DNA from: Microbacterium jejuense
GTDB taxonomy: Bacteria; Actinomycetota; Actinomycetes; Actinomycetales; Microbacteriaceae
DNA length: 64,000 nucleotides
Direction: 5' to 3'
Assembly: GCF_019511665.1 (NCBI RefSeq)
Contig: NZ_JAEUAW010000003.1
Coordinates: forward strand, 310,001 to 374,000
Shown here piece by piece: positions 49,796 to 58,394 of the stretch. Made by a program: the position numbers and the translations under genes. Every line of letters starts with the position of its first letter. Within the stretch, counting starts at the first letter, position 1. Under the pieces are notes generated by a model that saw nothing but the letters and a program-made list of their open reading frames with translations, ran no database searches and was not told the origin of the DNA.

Positions 49796-51247
49796 TCAGG
49801 CGCGGATGAACCCCTGATCGAGAATGCGTGCGACCACCCGCTCGGCCGCGTGGCCGTCGTCGCGCGCGTTGAACTTGGCCTGCCACGCGCGGTAGCGCTC
49901 GGCGTGCTCCGCCGCGTCGTCGGCGGCGAGCGCGGCGATGAGCTCGTCCTGCGAGCGCACCATGGCGCCGGGAGCGTGCGCGGCGAGATCGAAGTAGAAG
50001 CCGCGGAGCTCGCCGCGGTAGTGCTCCATGTCGGGCACCAGGAAGTACATCGGCTTTCCGGTGACCGAGAAGTCGAACATCACCGACGAGTAGTCGGTGA
50101 TGAGCGCGTCCGCCGCCAGCAGCAGCAGCGACGTGTCGGGGAATCCCGTGACGTCGACGACGCGCGGGCCCTCGGCGTCGCGCCCGGGCAGCAGGGTGCG
50201 GGAGTGTCCGCGCACGAGCACCACGGCGTCGGAGGCCGCGGCGAGCGCGGCAGGGTCGACGAAGTCCACGATCTGGTCCCGGTCGTCCCGCCACGTGGGC
50301 GCGTACAGCAGCACGCGCTCGTCGGGGCGGATCCCGAGCGCCTCGCGCGTCGCGGCACCGTCGCCGGTGGTCAGGACGTCGTTGCGCGGATACCCCTCCA
50401 CCCACACCGGCCGCGTGAGGAACGCGTACGCCTTGCCGAGGATGCGGGCCGCGTACGGGTTCTGCGCCAGCAGCACGTTCCAGCGCCGGGATTCGCGCAC
50501 GACGGCGACCATCCGGCGCGGATCGAATCCCGGCCGGTGCAGTGCGAGCCGCTTGAGGGGCGTGCCGTGCCACGTCTGCAGCACGATCTGCCCGCGCCTG
50601 CGCGAGAACCGCCGGCGCAGCCAGTCGTTCACGACGAGGAGCCGCGCGGCGCCGCGCGCACGCCACCAGTCCGGGCTGCCCTCGACGACCGGGATCGCGC
50701 CCTCGGGGACCGCCACCGACAGGTCGACGACGCTCCAGTAGCGGGTGACCTGCGGCGCGAGGCGCGCGAGCTCGCGATCGATCGCGAGCGGGTTGCAGCT
50801 GGCGTTGCGCCCGTAGAAGCTCTCGAAGAACACCGCGTTCTCGAACCCGGACGCCGGGCGCGTGGCGTACCGGCGCTCCAGCGCGTCCTGCCCTTCCCCC
50901 GAGTCGTAGGCCGGGTCGATCGGCGGCCCGACCTCGAGCCGCGCGCCCTCCAGCGCGGCGCGCAGCGTCCCCAGCTGCGTGAGGGGCAGCACCTCGGACG
51001 AGTGGATGCCGCGGCCGCCGGCATCCACGATCCGCAGGTCGTACGAGCCCGACGGGAGCGGCAGTTCCGGACCGCCCCAGCGTGCGGCGCGCAGCGGCAG
51101 GACCGCTCGCCACGTCTTGCCGCGGCCGGTGATGCGCGCAGAGACCCGTGCCCGGGCGCCGACGAGGTCGACCGACGACGGCCGCTCCCCCTCGCCCGAG
51201 AGCACCAGCGCCGGGCCCTCATCGGTCGTGAAGCGCGCCTCGGTCAT
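49796..51247 (-). CDS. CDP-glycerol glycerophosphotransferase
   Basis: 483 residues from ATG 51245-51247. A beta-rich N-terminal domain (to about 110) is followed by the polymerase: IVLQTWHGTPLKRLALHRPG, EGYPRNDVL, LLYAPTWRDDRD, then ADALITDYSSVMFDFSVTGK and FYFDLAAHAPG, the full TagF-type motif set. It would polymerise or prime poly(glycerol phosphate) teichoic acid. Overlaps the next upstream gene by four bases. Confidence 0.92.
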   Translation of the reverse strand: MTEARFTTDEGPALVLSGEGERPSSVDLVGARARVSARITGRGKTWRAVLPLRAARWGGPELPLPSGSYDLRIVDAGGRGIHSSEVLPLTQLGTLRAALEGARLEVGPPIDPAYDSGEGQDALERRYATRPASGFENAVFFESFYGRNASCNPLAIDRELARLAPQVTRYWSVVDLSVAVPEGAIPVVEGSPDWWRARGAARLLVVNDWLRRRFSRRRGQIVLQTWHGTPLKRLALHRPGFDPRRMVAVVRESRRWNVLLAQNPYAARILGKAYAFLTRPVWVEGYPRNDVLTTGDGAATREALGIRPDERVLLYAPTWRDDRDQIVDFVDPAALAAASDAVVLVRGHSRTLLPGRDAEGPRVVDVTGFPDTSLLLLAADALITDYSSVMFDFSVTGKPMYFLVPDMEHYRGELRGFYFDLAAHAPGAMVRSQDELIAALAADDAAEHAERYRAWQAKFNARDDGHAAERVVARILDQGFIRA

Positions 51248-52518
51248 CGGGTTCCTTCTCTCGGGCGGTCAGCGGCGGTCCCGGCCAGAATGGCACGGTA
51301 CACCCTCTCGGCGTTGCGGCCGTCGCGGTGGGCGTGGACCCGGGCGCTCAGGTCGCGGGCGCGGGCGATGCGCCGCTCACGCTCGGCGGCGTCGCCCAGC
51401 AGGACGTCCAGCTGTGCGGCCGTCTGCGTCCAGTCCCGGGCCCAGTCGTCGCCGGCGACGGCGCTGTAGGTGCCGTAAAACCCGCGGCGCCGCCCGTAGT
51501 CCTCGACGTCGGGGGCCAGGAACAGCGTCGGAAGCGGCACGAGCGCGGCATCGAACGCGAGCGACGAGTAGTCCGTGACGAGCGCGTCGACGCCCGGCAG
51601 CAGCGGCGTCACATCGGCGACGAGGTCGCTGCCGAGCATCTGCACGCGATCCGTCGCGAAGGGCGGCGCGTACTCGCCCGCACCCAGCGGGTGCGACCGC
51701 ACGAGCAGGGTCGCGTCGTGGCGCGTGAGCACCTCGACGATGCGCGTCCACTCGTCGTCCGTGGGCACCGCCGGATCGGCCGCGCCGTCGCGCCACGTGG
51801 GGGCGTACAGCACATATCGCGTGGACGGATCGACACGCGGCACGGCGTGGCCGATCGCTGCGCGCGCGGTCACCCGGCGATCATCCGGCGTGCCCTGCGA
51901 CAAGACGTCCACGCGCGGCTCGCCGGTGACGGGCACCGCGGTGTCAGGGACCGCGAAGGCGGACTCGAGACGCCCGCGGACGAGATGGGATGCCGCGGGC
52001 AGGACCCGGATGCGCCGGGCGGCCGCGCGGTACATCGTGCGCAGCAGCCCTCGCAGCGGGGCCGCCAGCGGCGTGCGGGCGACGAGACGGGGCACGCGCA
52101 GCGTCTCGGGCGAGTCCACGCCGATCCGCTTGAGCGGGATGCCGTGCCACAGCTGCACCACGAAAGCGCCGGTGACCGCATACCGGTTCACATCCCCGAA
52201 GCCGTGGGTGACGACCACCACGCGCGCCCGCGCCGTGCGCCACAGCCCCTGCCACGAGTTCTTCCGGACCGTCGGGATGCCGCGGGCCGCGGCATCCCGA
52301 GCCTCACGCTCGGACGCCACCAGCCAGACGGCCCGGTGAGGACCGGTCGAGGCGGCCTCCCACAGCGCCAGCGCACCGTCGCCGATGCCGACCGCGCAGC
52401 CGAACACCCACTCGTCGCGGGACCGCGGCACCATCAACGTCAGCAGGCGGCCGGCGGCGTACAGGGGGATCGCCGCGAGCTTTCGGGCATTTCCCGCGCC
52501 GAACGAGAAGGACGCCAT
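51244..52518 (-). CDS. CDP-glycerol glycerophosphotransferase
   Basis: 424 residues from ATG 52516-52518. VQLWHGIPLKRIGVDSPET, YVLYAPTWRDGAADPAVPTD, VDALVTDYSSLAFDAALVPL and RRGFYGTYSA are the same motif set as in the neighbour, so it is a paralogue in one operon. The N-terminus has a hydrophobic, basic stretch (KLAAIPLYAAGRLLTLMVPR) that could attach to the membrane. Confidence 0.9.
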   Translation of the reverse strand: MASFSFGAGNARKLAAIPLYAAGRLLTLMVPRSRDEWVFGCAVGIGDGALALWEAASTGPHRAVWLVASEREARDAAARGIPTVRKNSWQGLWRTARARVVVVTHGFGDVNRYAVTGAFVVQLWHGIPLKRIGVDSPETLRVPRLVARTPLAAPLRGLLRTMYRAAARRIRVLPAASHLVRGRLESAFAVPDTAVPVTGEPRVDVLSQGTPDDRRVTARAAIGHAVPRVDPSTRYVLYAPTWRDGAADPAVPTDDEWTRIVEVLTRHDATLLVRSHPLGAGEYAPPFATDRVQMLGSDLVADVTPLLPGVDALVTDYSSLAFDAALVPLPTLFLAPDVEDYGRRRGFYGTYSAVAGDDWARDWTQTAAQLDVLLGDAAERERRIARARDLSARVHAHRDGRNAERVYRAILAGTAADRPREGTR

Positions 52519-52565
52519 CGTGCGAGCCTATCCTGCTCGCACGATGGCGCCCTGAGGGGTGTGGA

Positions 52566-54305
52566 TTACTGCTCCAGCGTCCCGAGCGTGACGTCGACGG
52601 TCTGCGCCTTGCCGTCGCGGACGTACGTGACCTCGGCCTTGCTGCCGGCCGCTGCCGCGCGCACCTGCGCCGTGAGGTCGGTGGCGTCGGTCACCGGCAC
52701 ACCGTTGAAGGCGGTGACGACGTCGCCCTTCTGCAGGCCCGCGGCGGCGGCCGCGCCGCCGTCGGTCACCTCGGCGATGTACGCACCGGTGGTCGTCGAG
52801 CCCTCGACGGATGCCGCCGCCCGCACGCTCGCGCCGAGCAGGCCGTGCGTGGCCTCGCCGTTCTCGATGATCTCGTCTGTGATGCGCTTGACGATGTCGG
52901 ACGGGATCGAGAACCCGACGCCGATCGAGCCGGAACCCTCGGTCGACGAGCCCCCGGCGGTCGCGATCGCGACGTTGATGCCGATCAGCTTGCCGTCGCC
53001 GTCCACGAGCGCACCGCCGGAGTTGCCGGGGTTGATCGCCGCGTCGGTCTGGATGACCGCGATCGAGATGGTCTCGCCCGACTGCTGCTGCTGGCCCTGG
53101 CCGAAGTCGAACTGGAAGGGCGCCTCCTGGCCGTTCTCGTCCTGCTGCGACTCGTCCTGGTCGCCGCTGTCGGGGGCGGCCGACGACGCGATCGAGATCG
53201 ATCGGTTCAGCGCGCTCACGATGCCCTCGGTGACCGAGTTCGCAAGCCCCAGCGGTGCGCCGACGGCGACGGTCGTGTCGCCGACGTTGAGCTTGCTCGA
53301 GTCCCCGAACTCGATCGGCGTGAGATCCGAGGCGTCCTTCACCTTGATGACCGCGAGGTCGTACGTGGGGTCGGTGCCGACCACCTCGGCGTCGTATACC
53401 TTGCCGTCCGACGTGGTGACGCGGATGGCGGCGTCGGCGGTCGCGCCGTCGAGGGTCACGACGTGCGTGTTGGTGGCGATGTAGCCGTCCTTCGTGAGGA
53501 CGACGCCCGAGCCGGTGCCGGCGCCGGAGGAGCCCGTCGCCTCGATCGTCACGACGCTCGGGACGACCTTCGCGGCGATGCCCGTCGTCGAGTTCACCTT
53601 GTCGGAGTCGTTGACCACGACCGTCTGCGGGCTGGCGGACGCCGTCGACGAGGTCGCCGGCGCGAACCAGTTGACGCCGGCGTACGCGCCCCCGAGTCCC
53701 GCTGCGCCGCCGACGATCGCGGCGGCCACGATGAGGCCGACGACCTTGCCGGCGCCGGTCGGCTTCTTGGCCGCGGGGGTGGCGGTGGTGGTCGGTGCGG
53801 CTCCCGTCGCACCGCCCAGCGGGAGCGTCGGCTGCGCGTCGGCTGCGGCGGCGCCGAACGAGGCACCCGGCGTGCCGGCGGGCGCCTGCCCGGCGTAGGA
53901 CTGCGGGTACGGCGCCGGCTGGCCGGCGTAGCCCTGGGGGCGGGCGTAGGCGTGGGCCCCGGCGGGGTAGCCGGCCGGAGGAGCAGGCTGAGCCGGCGCG
54001 ACAGGCTGAGCCGGCGCGGGCTGGCCCGGCGCCGTGAACTGCGCGGGCGCGACGGGCGTCGTGGGGGCCGCGGGCTGCACCGGAGCAGCCGTGTGCGCGG
54101 CCGGCGCGGCGGGCGCGGCCGGCGCGGCCGGCTGCACCGGCTCGGCGGCCGGGGTCTCGGCGGCGGCCGGGGTGGGTGCGTCCTGCGGAGCCGCGACCTC
54201 GGCGGCGGGCTGCGAGGGCGCCGGCGGCGAGACGGGCTCGGCCGCAGGAACGGCCGGGACGGCGGGGGTCTGGTCTTCCGGGCGGTCGCCCTGGTTGTCG
54301 CTCAT
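52566..54305 (-). CDS. HtrA/DegP-like serine protease with PDZ domain
   Basis: 579 residues from ATG 54303-54305 after AGAAGGAGC. Residues 1-180 are Pro/Ala-rich and cytoplasmic, one membrane segment lies at 187-210, then the trypsin-like domain with His281 (ATNTHVV), Asp316 (TYDLAVI) and Ser429 (NPGNSGGAL). A Gln/Asp-rich insert (380-410) sits before the last part. The PDZ domain is 485-575. It would degrade damaged proteins outside the membrane. Confidence 0.94.
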   Translation of the reverse strand: MSDNQGDRPEDQTPAVPAVPAAEPVSPPAPSQPAAEVAAPQDAPTPAAAETPAAEPVQPAAPAAPAAPAAHTAAPVQPAAPTTPVAPAQFTAPGQPAPAQPVAPAQPAPPAGYPAGAHAYARPQGYAGQPAPYPQSYAGQAPAGTPGASFGAAAADAQPTLPLGGATGAAPTTTATPAAKKPTGAGKVVGLIVAAAIVGGAAGLGGAYAGVNWFAPATSSTASASPQTVVVNDSDKVNSTTGIAAKVVPSVVTIEATGSSGAGTGSGVVLTKDGYIATNTHVVTLDGATADAAIRVTTSDGKVYDAEVVGTDPTYDLAVIKVKDASDLTPIEFGDSSKLNVGDTTVAVGAPLGLANSVTEGIVSALNRSISIASSAAPDSGDQDESQQDENGQEAPFQFDFGQGQQQQSGETISIAVIQTDAAINPGNSGGALVDGDGKLIGINVAIATAGGSSTEGSGSIGVGFSIPSDIVKRITDEIIENGEATHGLLGASVRAAASVEGSTTTGAYIAEVTDGGAAAAAGLQKGDVVTAFNGVPVTDATDLTAQVRAAAAGSKAEVTYVRDGKAQTVDVTLGTLEQ

Positions 54306-54420
54306 GGTTGCTCCTTCTGCCAAGCACTCACCACTGTGCCGACCGATGCTGTGTGTTTCTTATGTCGAGAGTGGGACTCGCCTATGCAACGGGGATGAGC
54401 CCGCCCGATACGGTGATGCC

Positions 54421-55620
54421 ATGCGACAGATCCCCGGAGCATGGCACCGCACCGCGGCCGGTGCCGGCCTCGTCGGCGCCGACGGAGCGATCCGCCCCAC
54501 CATCTTCGCCGAGATGTCGGCGCTCGCGGCGAAGACGGGCGCGATCAATCTCGGTCAGGGCTTCCCCGACGAGGACGGACCCGGCGAGGTGCTCGAAGCC
54601 GCCCGCTCGGCCATCGCGGACGGTGTCAACCAGTACCCGCCGGGTCGCGGCATCCCGGATCTGCTGTCGGCCGTCGCCGAGCACCAGCTGCGGTTCTACG
54701 GATTGCACCTCGAACCGGGCCGCGACGTGCTGATCACCGCCGGCGCGACCGAGGCGCTCGCGGCGGCGCTGCTGGCGCTCATCGACGGGCCCGATGACGA
54801 GGTCGTGGTGTTCGAGCCGTACTACGACTCGTATGCGGCGGTGGTCGCACTGGCGGGCGCGCGGCTGGTGACGGTCCCGCTGCGCTGGCCGGACTTCCAG
54901 CCCGACCTCGACGAGTTGGGCGCCGCGGTCACCGACCGCACTCGCGTGATCCTCGTGAACGACCCGCACAACCCCACCGGCGCGGTCTTCTCGCGCGAGG
55001 TGCGCGACGAGGTGGTGCGGCTCGCCCACCGGCACGACGCCGTCATCGTCACCGACGAGGTGTATGAGCACCTCGTCTTCGAGGCACCCCACGTGCCCAT
55101 CGCGACGCTCCCCGGCGCCTGGGAGCGGACCCTCACGATCTCGTCCGGCGGCAAGACGTTCTCGACGACGGGCTGGAAGATCGGGTGGATCAGCGGGCCC
55201 GCCGACCTCGTCGACGCCGTGCTCGCCGTCAAGCAGTTCCTCACCTACGTCAACGGCAGCGCCTTCCAGCCCGCCATCGCGACGGGTCTGCGACTGCCCG
55301 ACGCGTTCTTCGCCGGCATCGCCGACACGCTGCGCGCCAAGCGCGACCTGCTCGGCGCCGGCCTGCGCGCAGCGGGCTTCGACGTGTCCGCACCGTCGGG
55401 GTCGTACTTCACGGTCGCCGACGCGCGCGGCCTCGGAGCGGTGGATGCCGCCGATTTCTGTCGCTCGCTGCCCGAGCGCGCCGGCGTCGTGGCCATCCCC
55501 CTCACGGCGTTCACGACGCCCGCGCGGCGCGGGGACTACGCCACTCTGGTCAGGTTCGCGGCCTGCAAGCGCGTCGAGGTGCTCGAGGAGGCGGCATCCC
55601 GTCTCTCGGCCATGGGCTGA
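54421..55620 (+). CDS. Aminotransferase class I/II
   Basis: 399 residues from ATG 54421-54423, six bases after TACGGT (54409-54414); upstream open frame to 54034 is antisense to htrA. NLGQGFPDEDGP, NDPHNPTG and the PLP-binding Lys in SSGGKTFSTTGWKIG match KAT/YbdL-type aminotransferases, which act on methionine, kynurenine or aromatic amino acids. Substrate not decided. Confidence 0.92.
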   Translation: MRQIPGAWHRTAAGAGLVGADGAIRPTIFAEMSALAAKTGAINLGQGFPDEDGPGEVLEAARSAIADGVNQYPPGRGIPDLLSAVAEHQLRFYGLHLEPGRDVLITAGATEALAAALLALIDGPDDEVVVFEPYYDSYAAVVALAGARLVTVPLRWPDFQPDLDELGAAVTDRTRVILVNDPHNPTGAVFSREVRDEVVRLAHRHDAVIVTDEVYEHLVFEAPHVPIATLPGAWERTLTISSGGKTFSTTGWKIGWISGPADLVDAVLAVKQFLTYVNGSAFQPAIATGLRLPDAFFAGIADTLRAKRDLLGAGLRAAGFDVSAPSGSYFTVADARGLGAVDAADFCRSLPERAGVVAIPLTAFTTPARRGDYATLVRFAACKRVEVLEEAASRLSAMG

Positions 55621-55629
55621 GCCACCCGA

Positions 55630-56433
55630 TCAGAGCGGCTCGACGCGATAGCGGCGCAGAGTCAGCGCGGGGTTGACGCGTCGGACGCGCGCGATGGCGC
55701 CCACGTCGAGGTGCGCCACCGCCACGTCGGTCGCCGTCCCGACGGCGGCGAGCTCGACACCCTGCGGATCGACGATGAGCGAGTTGCCGACGCCGAGCGG
55801 CGGCGGGTGGTCCGCCGCCGCGACGAAGACCGTGTTCTCGATGGCCCGCGCGTGCAGCAGCGTCCGCCAGTGGTGCTCCTTCAGCGGTCCCCGCACCCAT
55901 TCCGCCGGCACCAGCAGGACGTCGGCCCCCGCGTCGACGAGCACCCGGCCGACCTCGGGGAACCGCAGGTCGTAGCACGTCATGAGCCCGAACCTCAGCC
56001 CGCCGGACTCGAACGTGTGCGGTTCGGCCACCTCGCCCGGCTCGACCCAGTCGGACTCCCGCTGGCCGAAGGCGTCGTAGAGGTGCAGCTTGCGGTAGTG
56101 CGCGCGCAGTCCTTCGCCGTCGACCGCGACGACGGTGTTGCGCACGCGACGACCGTCGCGTGCGCGCTCGAGCAGGCCGGCGACGACGACGACGTCGTGC
56201 CGTCGCGCGATCCCGGTCATCCGTCGCACAAACGGGCCGTCGAGGTCCTCGGCGTTCTCGGCGAGCGTGTCGTCGAAGGGGTCGACGAAGTAGCTCGAGT
56301 ACTCGGGCAGCACGACCAGTCGCGCGCCCCGACCGGATGCCGTGGCCACCAGCTGCTCGATGGCGTCGACGTTGGCCTCGGCATCCGCCGTGGGCGCGAA
56401 CTGCGCGACGGCGATCGCGTAGGTGTCGGTCAC
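55630..56433 (-). CDS. Nitrilase-family amidase
   Basis: 267 residues from GTG 56431-56433, overlapping the DUF6328 stop (GTGA). Catalytic triad Glu44 (VVLPEYSSY), Lys115 (YRKLHLYDAF) and Cys153 (MTCYDLRFPE). This is the Nit/omega-amidase branch, some of which repair deaminated glutathione or hydrolyse alpha-ketoglutaramate. Convergent with the aminotransferase gene, a pairing that fits omega-amidase function. Confidence 0.9.
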   Translation of the reverse strand: MTDTYAIAVAQFAPTADAEANVDAIEQLVATASGRGARLVVLPEYSSYFVDPFDDTLAENAEDLDGPFVRRMTGIARRHDVVVVAGLLERARDGRRVRNTVVAVDGEGLRAHYRKLHLYDAFGQRESDWVEPGEVAEPHTFESGGLRFGLMTCYDLRFPEVGRVLVDAGADVLLVPAEWVRGPLKEHHWRTLLHARAIENTVFVAAADHPPPLGVGNSLIVDPQGVELAAVGTATDVAVAHLDVGAIARVRRVNPALTLRRYRVEPL

Positions 56434-56948
56434 TGTCCGCCTCCCCTCTCCCGCGCGCGTGCGCGGATGACGCCCGGCACCACCAGCCACAGGGTGACGA
56501 GGATCGCGGCCAGCATCACGATCGACCACCAGAAGGCCGAATCGCCGACGACCACATCGAACACGAACGCGACGACGCCGACGATGAGCACCGCGACGGT
56601 GACGAGCGCCGTCACCAGAGCCACGTGCCCGTAGCGGACGACGGCAGGTTTGACGCCGTGCTGGAACACCGCGCGGTGCAGCGCCACGGGCGCGAGGGCC
56701 ACGATCGAGCTCAGCGCCGCCAGCACCACCAGCGCCAGATATCCCGTGCGCTGCGCGTCCGTCAGGTCCGCGAACGCCGGCTGGAAGGCCAGCGCGAGCA
56801 GGAAGCCGGTGAGGATCTGGGTGCCCGTCTGGAGCACGCGGAGCTCTTGCAGCACTTCGTTCCAGTTGCGATCGGCACGTTCCGCCGGGCTCTCGTCGCG
56901 TCCGTCCATACGGTCGTCGTCGGGGTTGTGACGCGGGTCGTCCGGCAT
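56430..56948 (-). CDS. DUF6328 family membrane protein
   Basis: 172 residues from ATG 56946-56948. After an acidic N-terminus comes ADRNWNEVLQELRVLQTGTQ, ILTGFLLALAFQPAFADL, the family signature, then four membrane segments and a basic end. Unknown role. Confidence 0.85.
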   Translation of the reverse strand: MPDDPRHNPDDDRMDGRDESPAERADRNWNEVLQELRVLQTGTQILTGFLLALAFQPAFADLTDAQRTGYLALVVLAALSSIVALAPVALHRAVFQHGVKPAVVRYGHVALVTALVTVAVLIVGVVAFVFDVVVGDSAFWWSIVMLAAILVTLWLVVPGVIRARARERGGGQ

Positions 56949-57040
56949 GCGTTCATCCTGACGTGGACGCCGCGGCGGAGGCAACCCACCTGCCCCGTGG
57001 CGCGGAGCACTCCGAACGCGTGCTAAGCTATTCCTTGTGC

Positions 57041-57114
57041 CGCGGGGTGGAGCAGCTCGGTAGCTCGCTGGGCTCATAACCCAGAGGTCGCAGGTTCAAA
57101 TCCTGTCCCCGCAA
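57041..57114 (+). tRNA. Initiator tRNA-fMet(CAT)
   Basis: Acceptor CGCGGGG against CCCCGCA leaves the C1-A72 mismatch that marks initiators. The anticodon stem has three G-C pairs (CTGGG-CTCATAA-CCCAG), anticodon CAT. D-arm GAGCAGCTCGGTAGCTC and T-arm GCAGGTTCAAATCCTGT fit. CCA is not encoded. Confidence 0.95.
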
Positions 57115-57120
57115 CAAGAG

Positions 57121-57156
57121 AAGGCCCCTGATCAGGGAAATCTGATCAGGGGCCTT
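57121..57156 (+). terminator. 15-bp perfect hairpin after tRNA-fMet
   Basis: AAGGCCCCTGATCAG (57121-57135) and its exact complement (57142-57156) around GGAAAT, seven bases after the tRNA. No T run follows, but the stem is strong. Confidence 0.75.
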
Positions 57157-57288
57157 CGTCATGCCACCGCTGCACCCTCTCGGTTGCCGCGCGCGGAGCT
57201 GGATCGCGCATGGACCTCGTGGCTGCGGGGTCGTCGGCGCAGCCTCGGGTTCGTGACTTTCGTCCTGGCGTGATGCGCGGCGCCCGGC

Positions 57289-57762
57289 TCAGTCCACGGG
57301 GTCCATCGCCCTTGCCAGATCGTCGAGGAACCGGGCGATGACGACCAGCTCGTCGTCGTCATAGCGCAGCGCCATCTCGCGCATGGCCCGCAGTCGCTCG
57401 CCGAAGTTGCGGAAGAACGCCCGCCGCGCGTCGTCGGTCAGCACGACGACGCGGCCGCGACGGTCGCTGGGATGCGCACGGCGTTCGAGGTGCCCGGATG
57501 CCTCCAGCCGGTCGAGCAGCTTCGTGGTCGAGGCGGTCGAGATGCGCAGGTGCTGCGCGATGTCGCGTGGGCTCACGAGCACACCCCGCTGCTCGCGGAT
57601 GATGAGCAGCCGCAGGGCCGCGACGTCCGTCGCGTTCATGTCCATGTCGTCCTTCATGCCGCTGTGCATGCGGTCCATGGCATCGCCCATCGCGCGGATG
57701 GACAGGAGCACGCGCATCACGGCATGTTCGTGCTCGTTCTGCGGCAGCCAACGGTCGGACAT
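57289..57762 (-). CDS. MarR-family regulator, CrtR-like
   Basis: 157 residues from ATG 57760-57762. The winged-helix core reads AALRLLIIREQRGVLVSPRD, IAQHLRISTASTTKLLDRLE, then GHLERRAHPSDRRGRVVVLT, the MarR signature. Divergent from idi-crtE, with a palindrome between. In Corynebacterium glutamicum the MarR-type CrtR, placed the same way, represses the crt operon and is released by geranylgeranyl diphosphate; the same role is inferred here. Confidence 0.88.
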   Translation of the reverse strand: MSDRWLPQNEHEHAVMRVLLSIRAMGDAMDRMHSGMKDDMDMNATDVAALRLLIIREQRGVLVSPRDIAQHLRISTASTTKLLDRLEASGHLERRAHPSDRRGRVVVLTDDARRAFFRNFGERLRAMREMALRYDDDELVVIARFLDDLARAMDPVD

Positions 57763-57805
57763 CGTGGACGTTCCCTCCCAACCGTTGTAGCATCGCACAA
57801 ATGAT

Positions 57806-57824
57806 TCGCTAGATAAACTAGCGA
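57806..57824. promoter_or_regulatory. Palindromic operator before the carotenoid operon
   Basis: TCGCTAG-ATAAA-CTAGCGA, perfect 7-bp arms, in the 80-bp gap between the MarR gene and idi, 18 bases before the idi start. Size and place fit a MarR dimer site that controls both genes. Confidence 0.7.
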
Positions 57825-57842
57825 TCGGGAGGAGCGAGCGAC

Positions 57843-58394
57843 ATGACCGACACCGACCACGTGGTGCTGCTCGACGACGACGGGAACGCCATCGGCACCG
57901 CCCCGAAGTCGACCGTGCACGGCGCCGACACGGCGCTGCATCTCGCGTTCTCGTGCCACGTCCTCAACCGCGAGGGACAGGTTCTCGTGACCCGCAGGGC
58001 GCTCGGAAAGCGGACGTGGCCCGGTGTGTGGACCAACTCCTTCTGCGGCCATCCGCGTCCGGCCGAGCCCGTCGCGGCGGCGGTGCGACGCCATGCCGAC
58101 ACCGAGCTGAACATCACCTTGGCCGATCTGGAACTCGCGCTTCCGCTGTTCCGCTACCGCGCGACAGACAGCGCGGGGATCGTCGAGCACGAGGTGTGCC
58201 CCGTCTACACGGCGTACACCGACGATGAGCCCAGACTGAATCCGCTCGAGGCCATCGAGGCGCGCTGGGTAGACCCGGATGATCTCGCCACGGCGCTGGC
58301 CGCGACCCCCTGGGCGTTCTCACCCTGGCTCGTGCTGCAGGCCGAGCACCTGCACCTGTTCGACCGCGCCGCGCCGCGCAGGTGGGCGTCGTGA
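57843..58394 (+). CDS. idi: Isopentenyl-diphosphate delta-isomerase, type I
   Basis: 183 residues from ATG 57843-57845 after GGGAGGAGC. Catalytic Cys68 in WTNSFCGHP; Nudix-type TRRALGKRTWPGVWTN; Glu residues in GIVEHEVCPVY. Interconverts IPP and DMAPP, supplying C5 units to the carotenoid operon it heads. Confidence 0.95.
   Translation: MTDTDHVVLLDDDGNAIGTAPKSTVHGADTALHLAFSCHVLNREGQVLVTRRALGKRTWPGVWTNSFCGHPRPAEPVAAAVRRHADTELNITLADLELALPLFRYRATDSAGIVEHEVCPVYTAYTDDEPRLNPLEAIEARWVDPDDLATALAATPWAFSPWLVLQAEHLHLFDRAAPRRWAS

Noticed and set aside
54034..54420. Upstream extension of the aminotransferase frame
   Set aside because: It is antisense to the htrA gene, composed of Ala/Gly/Cys repeats, and ATG 54421 has a leaderless promoter.
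56160..57026. Long plus-strand frame opposite the nitrilase and DUF6328 genes
   Set aside because: Arg/His/Ala-rich antisense of two genes with clear motifs on the minus strand.
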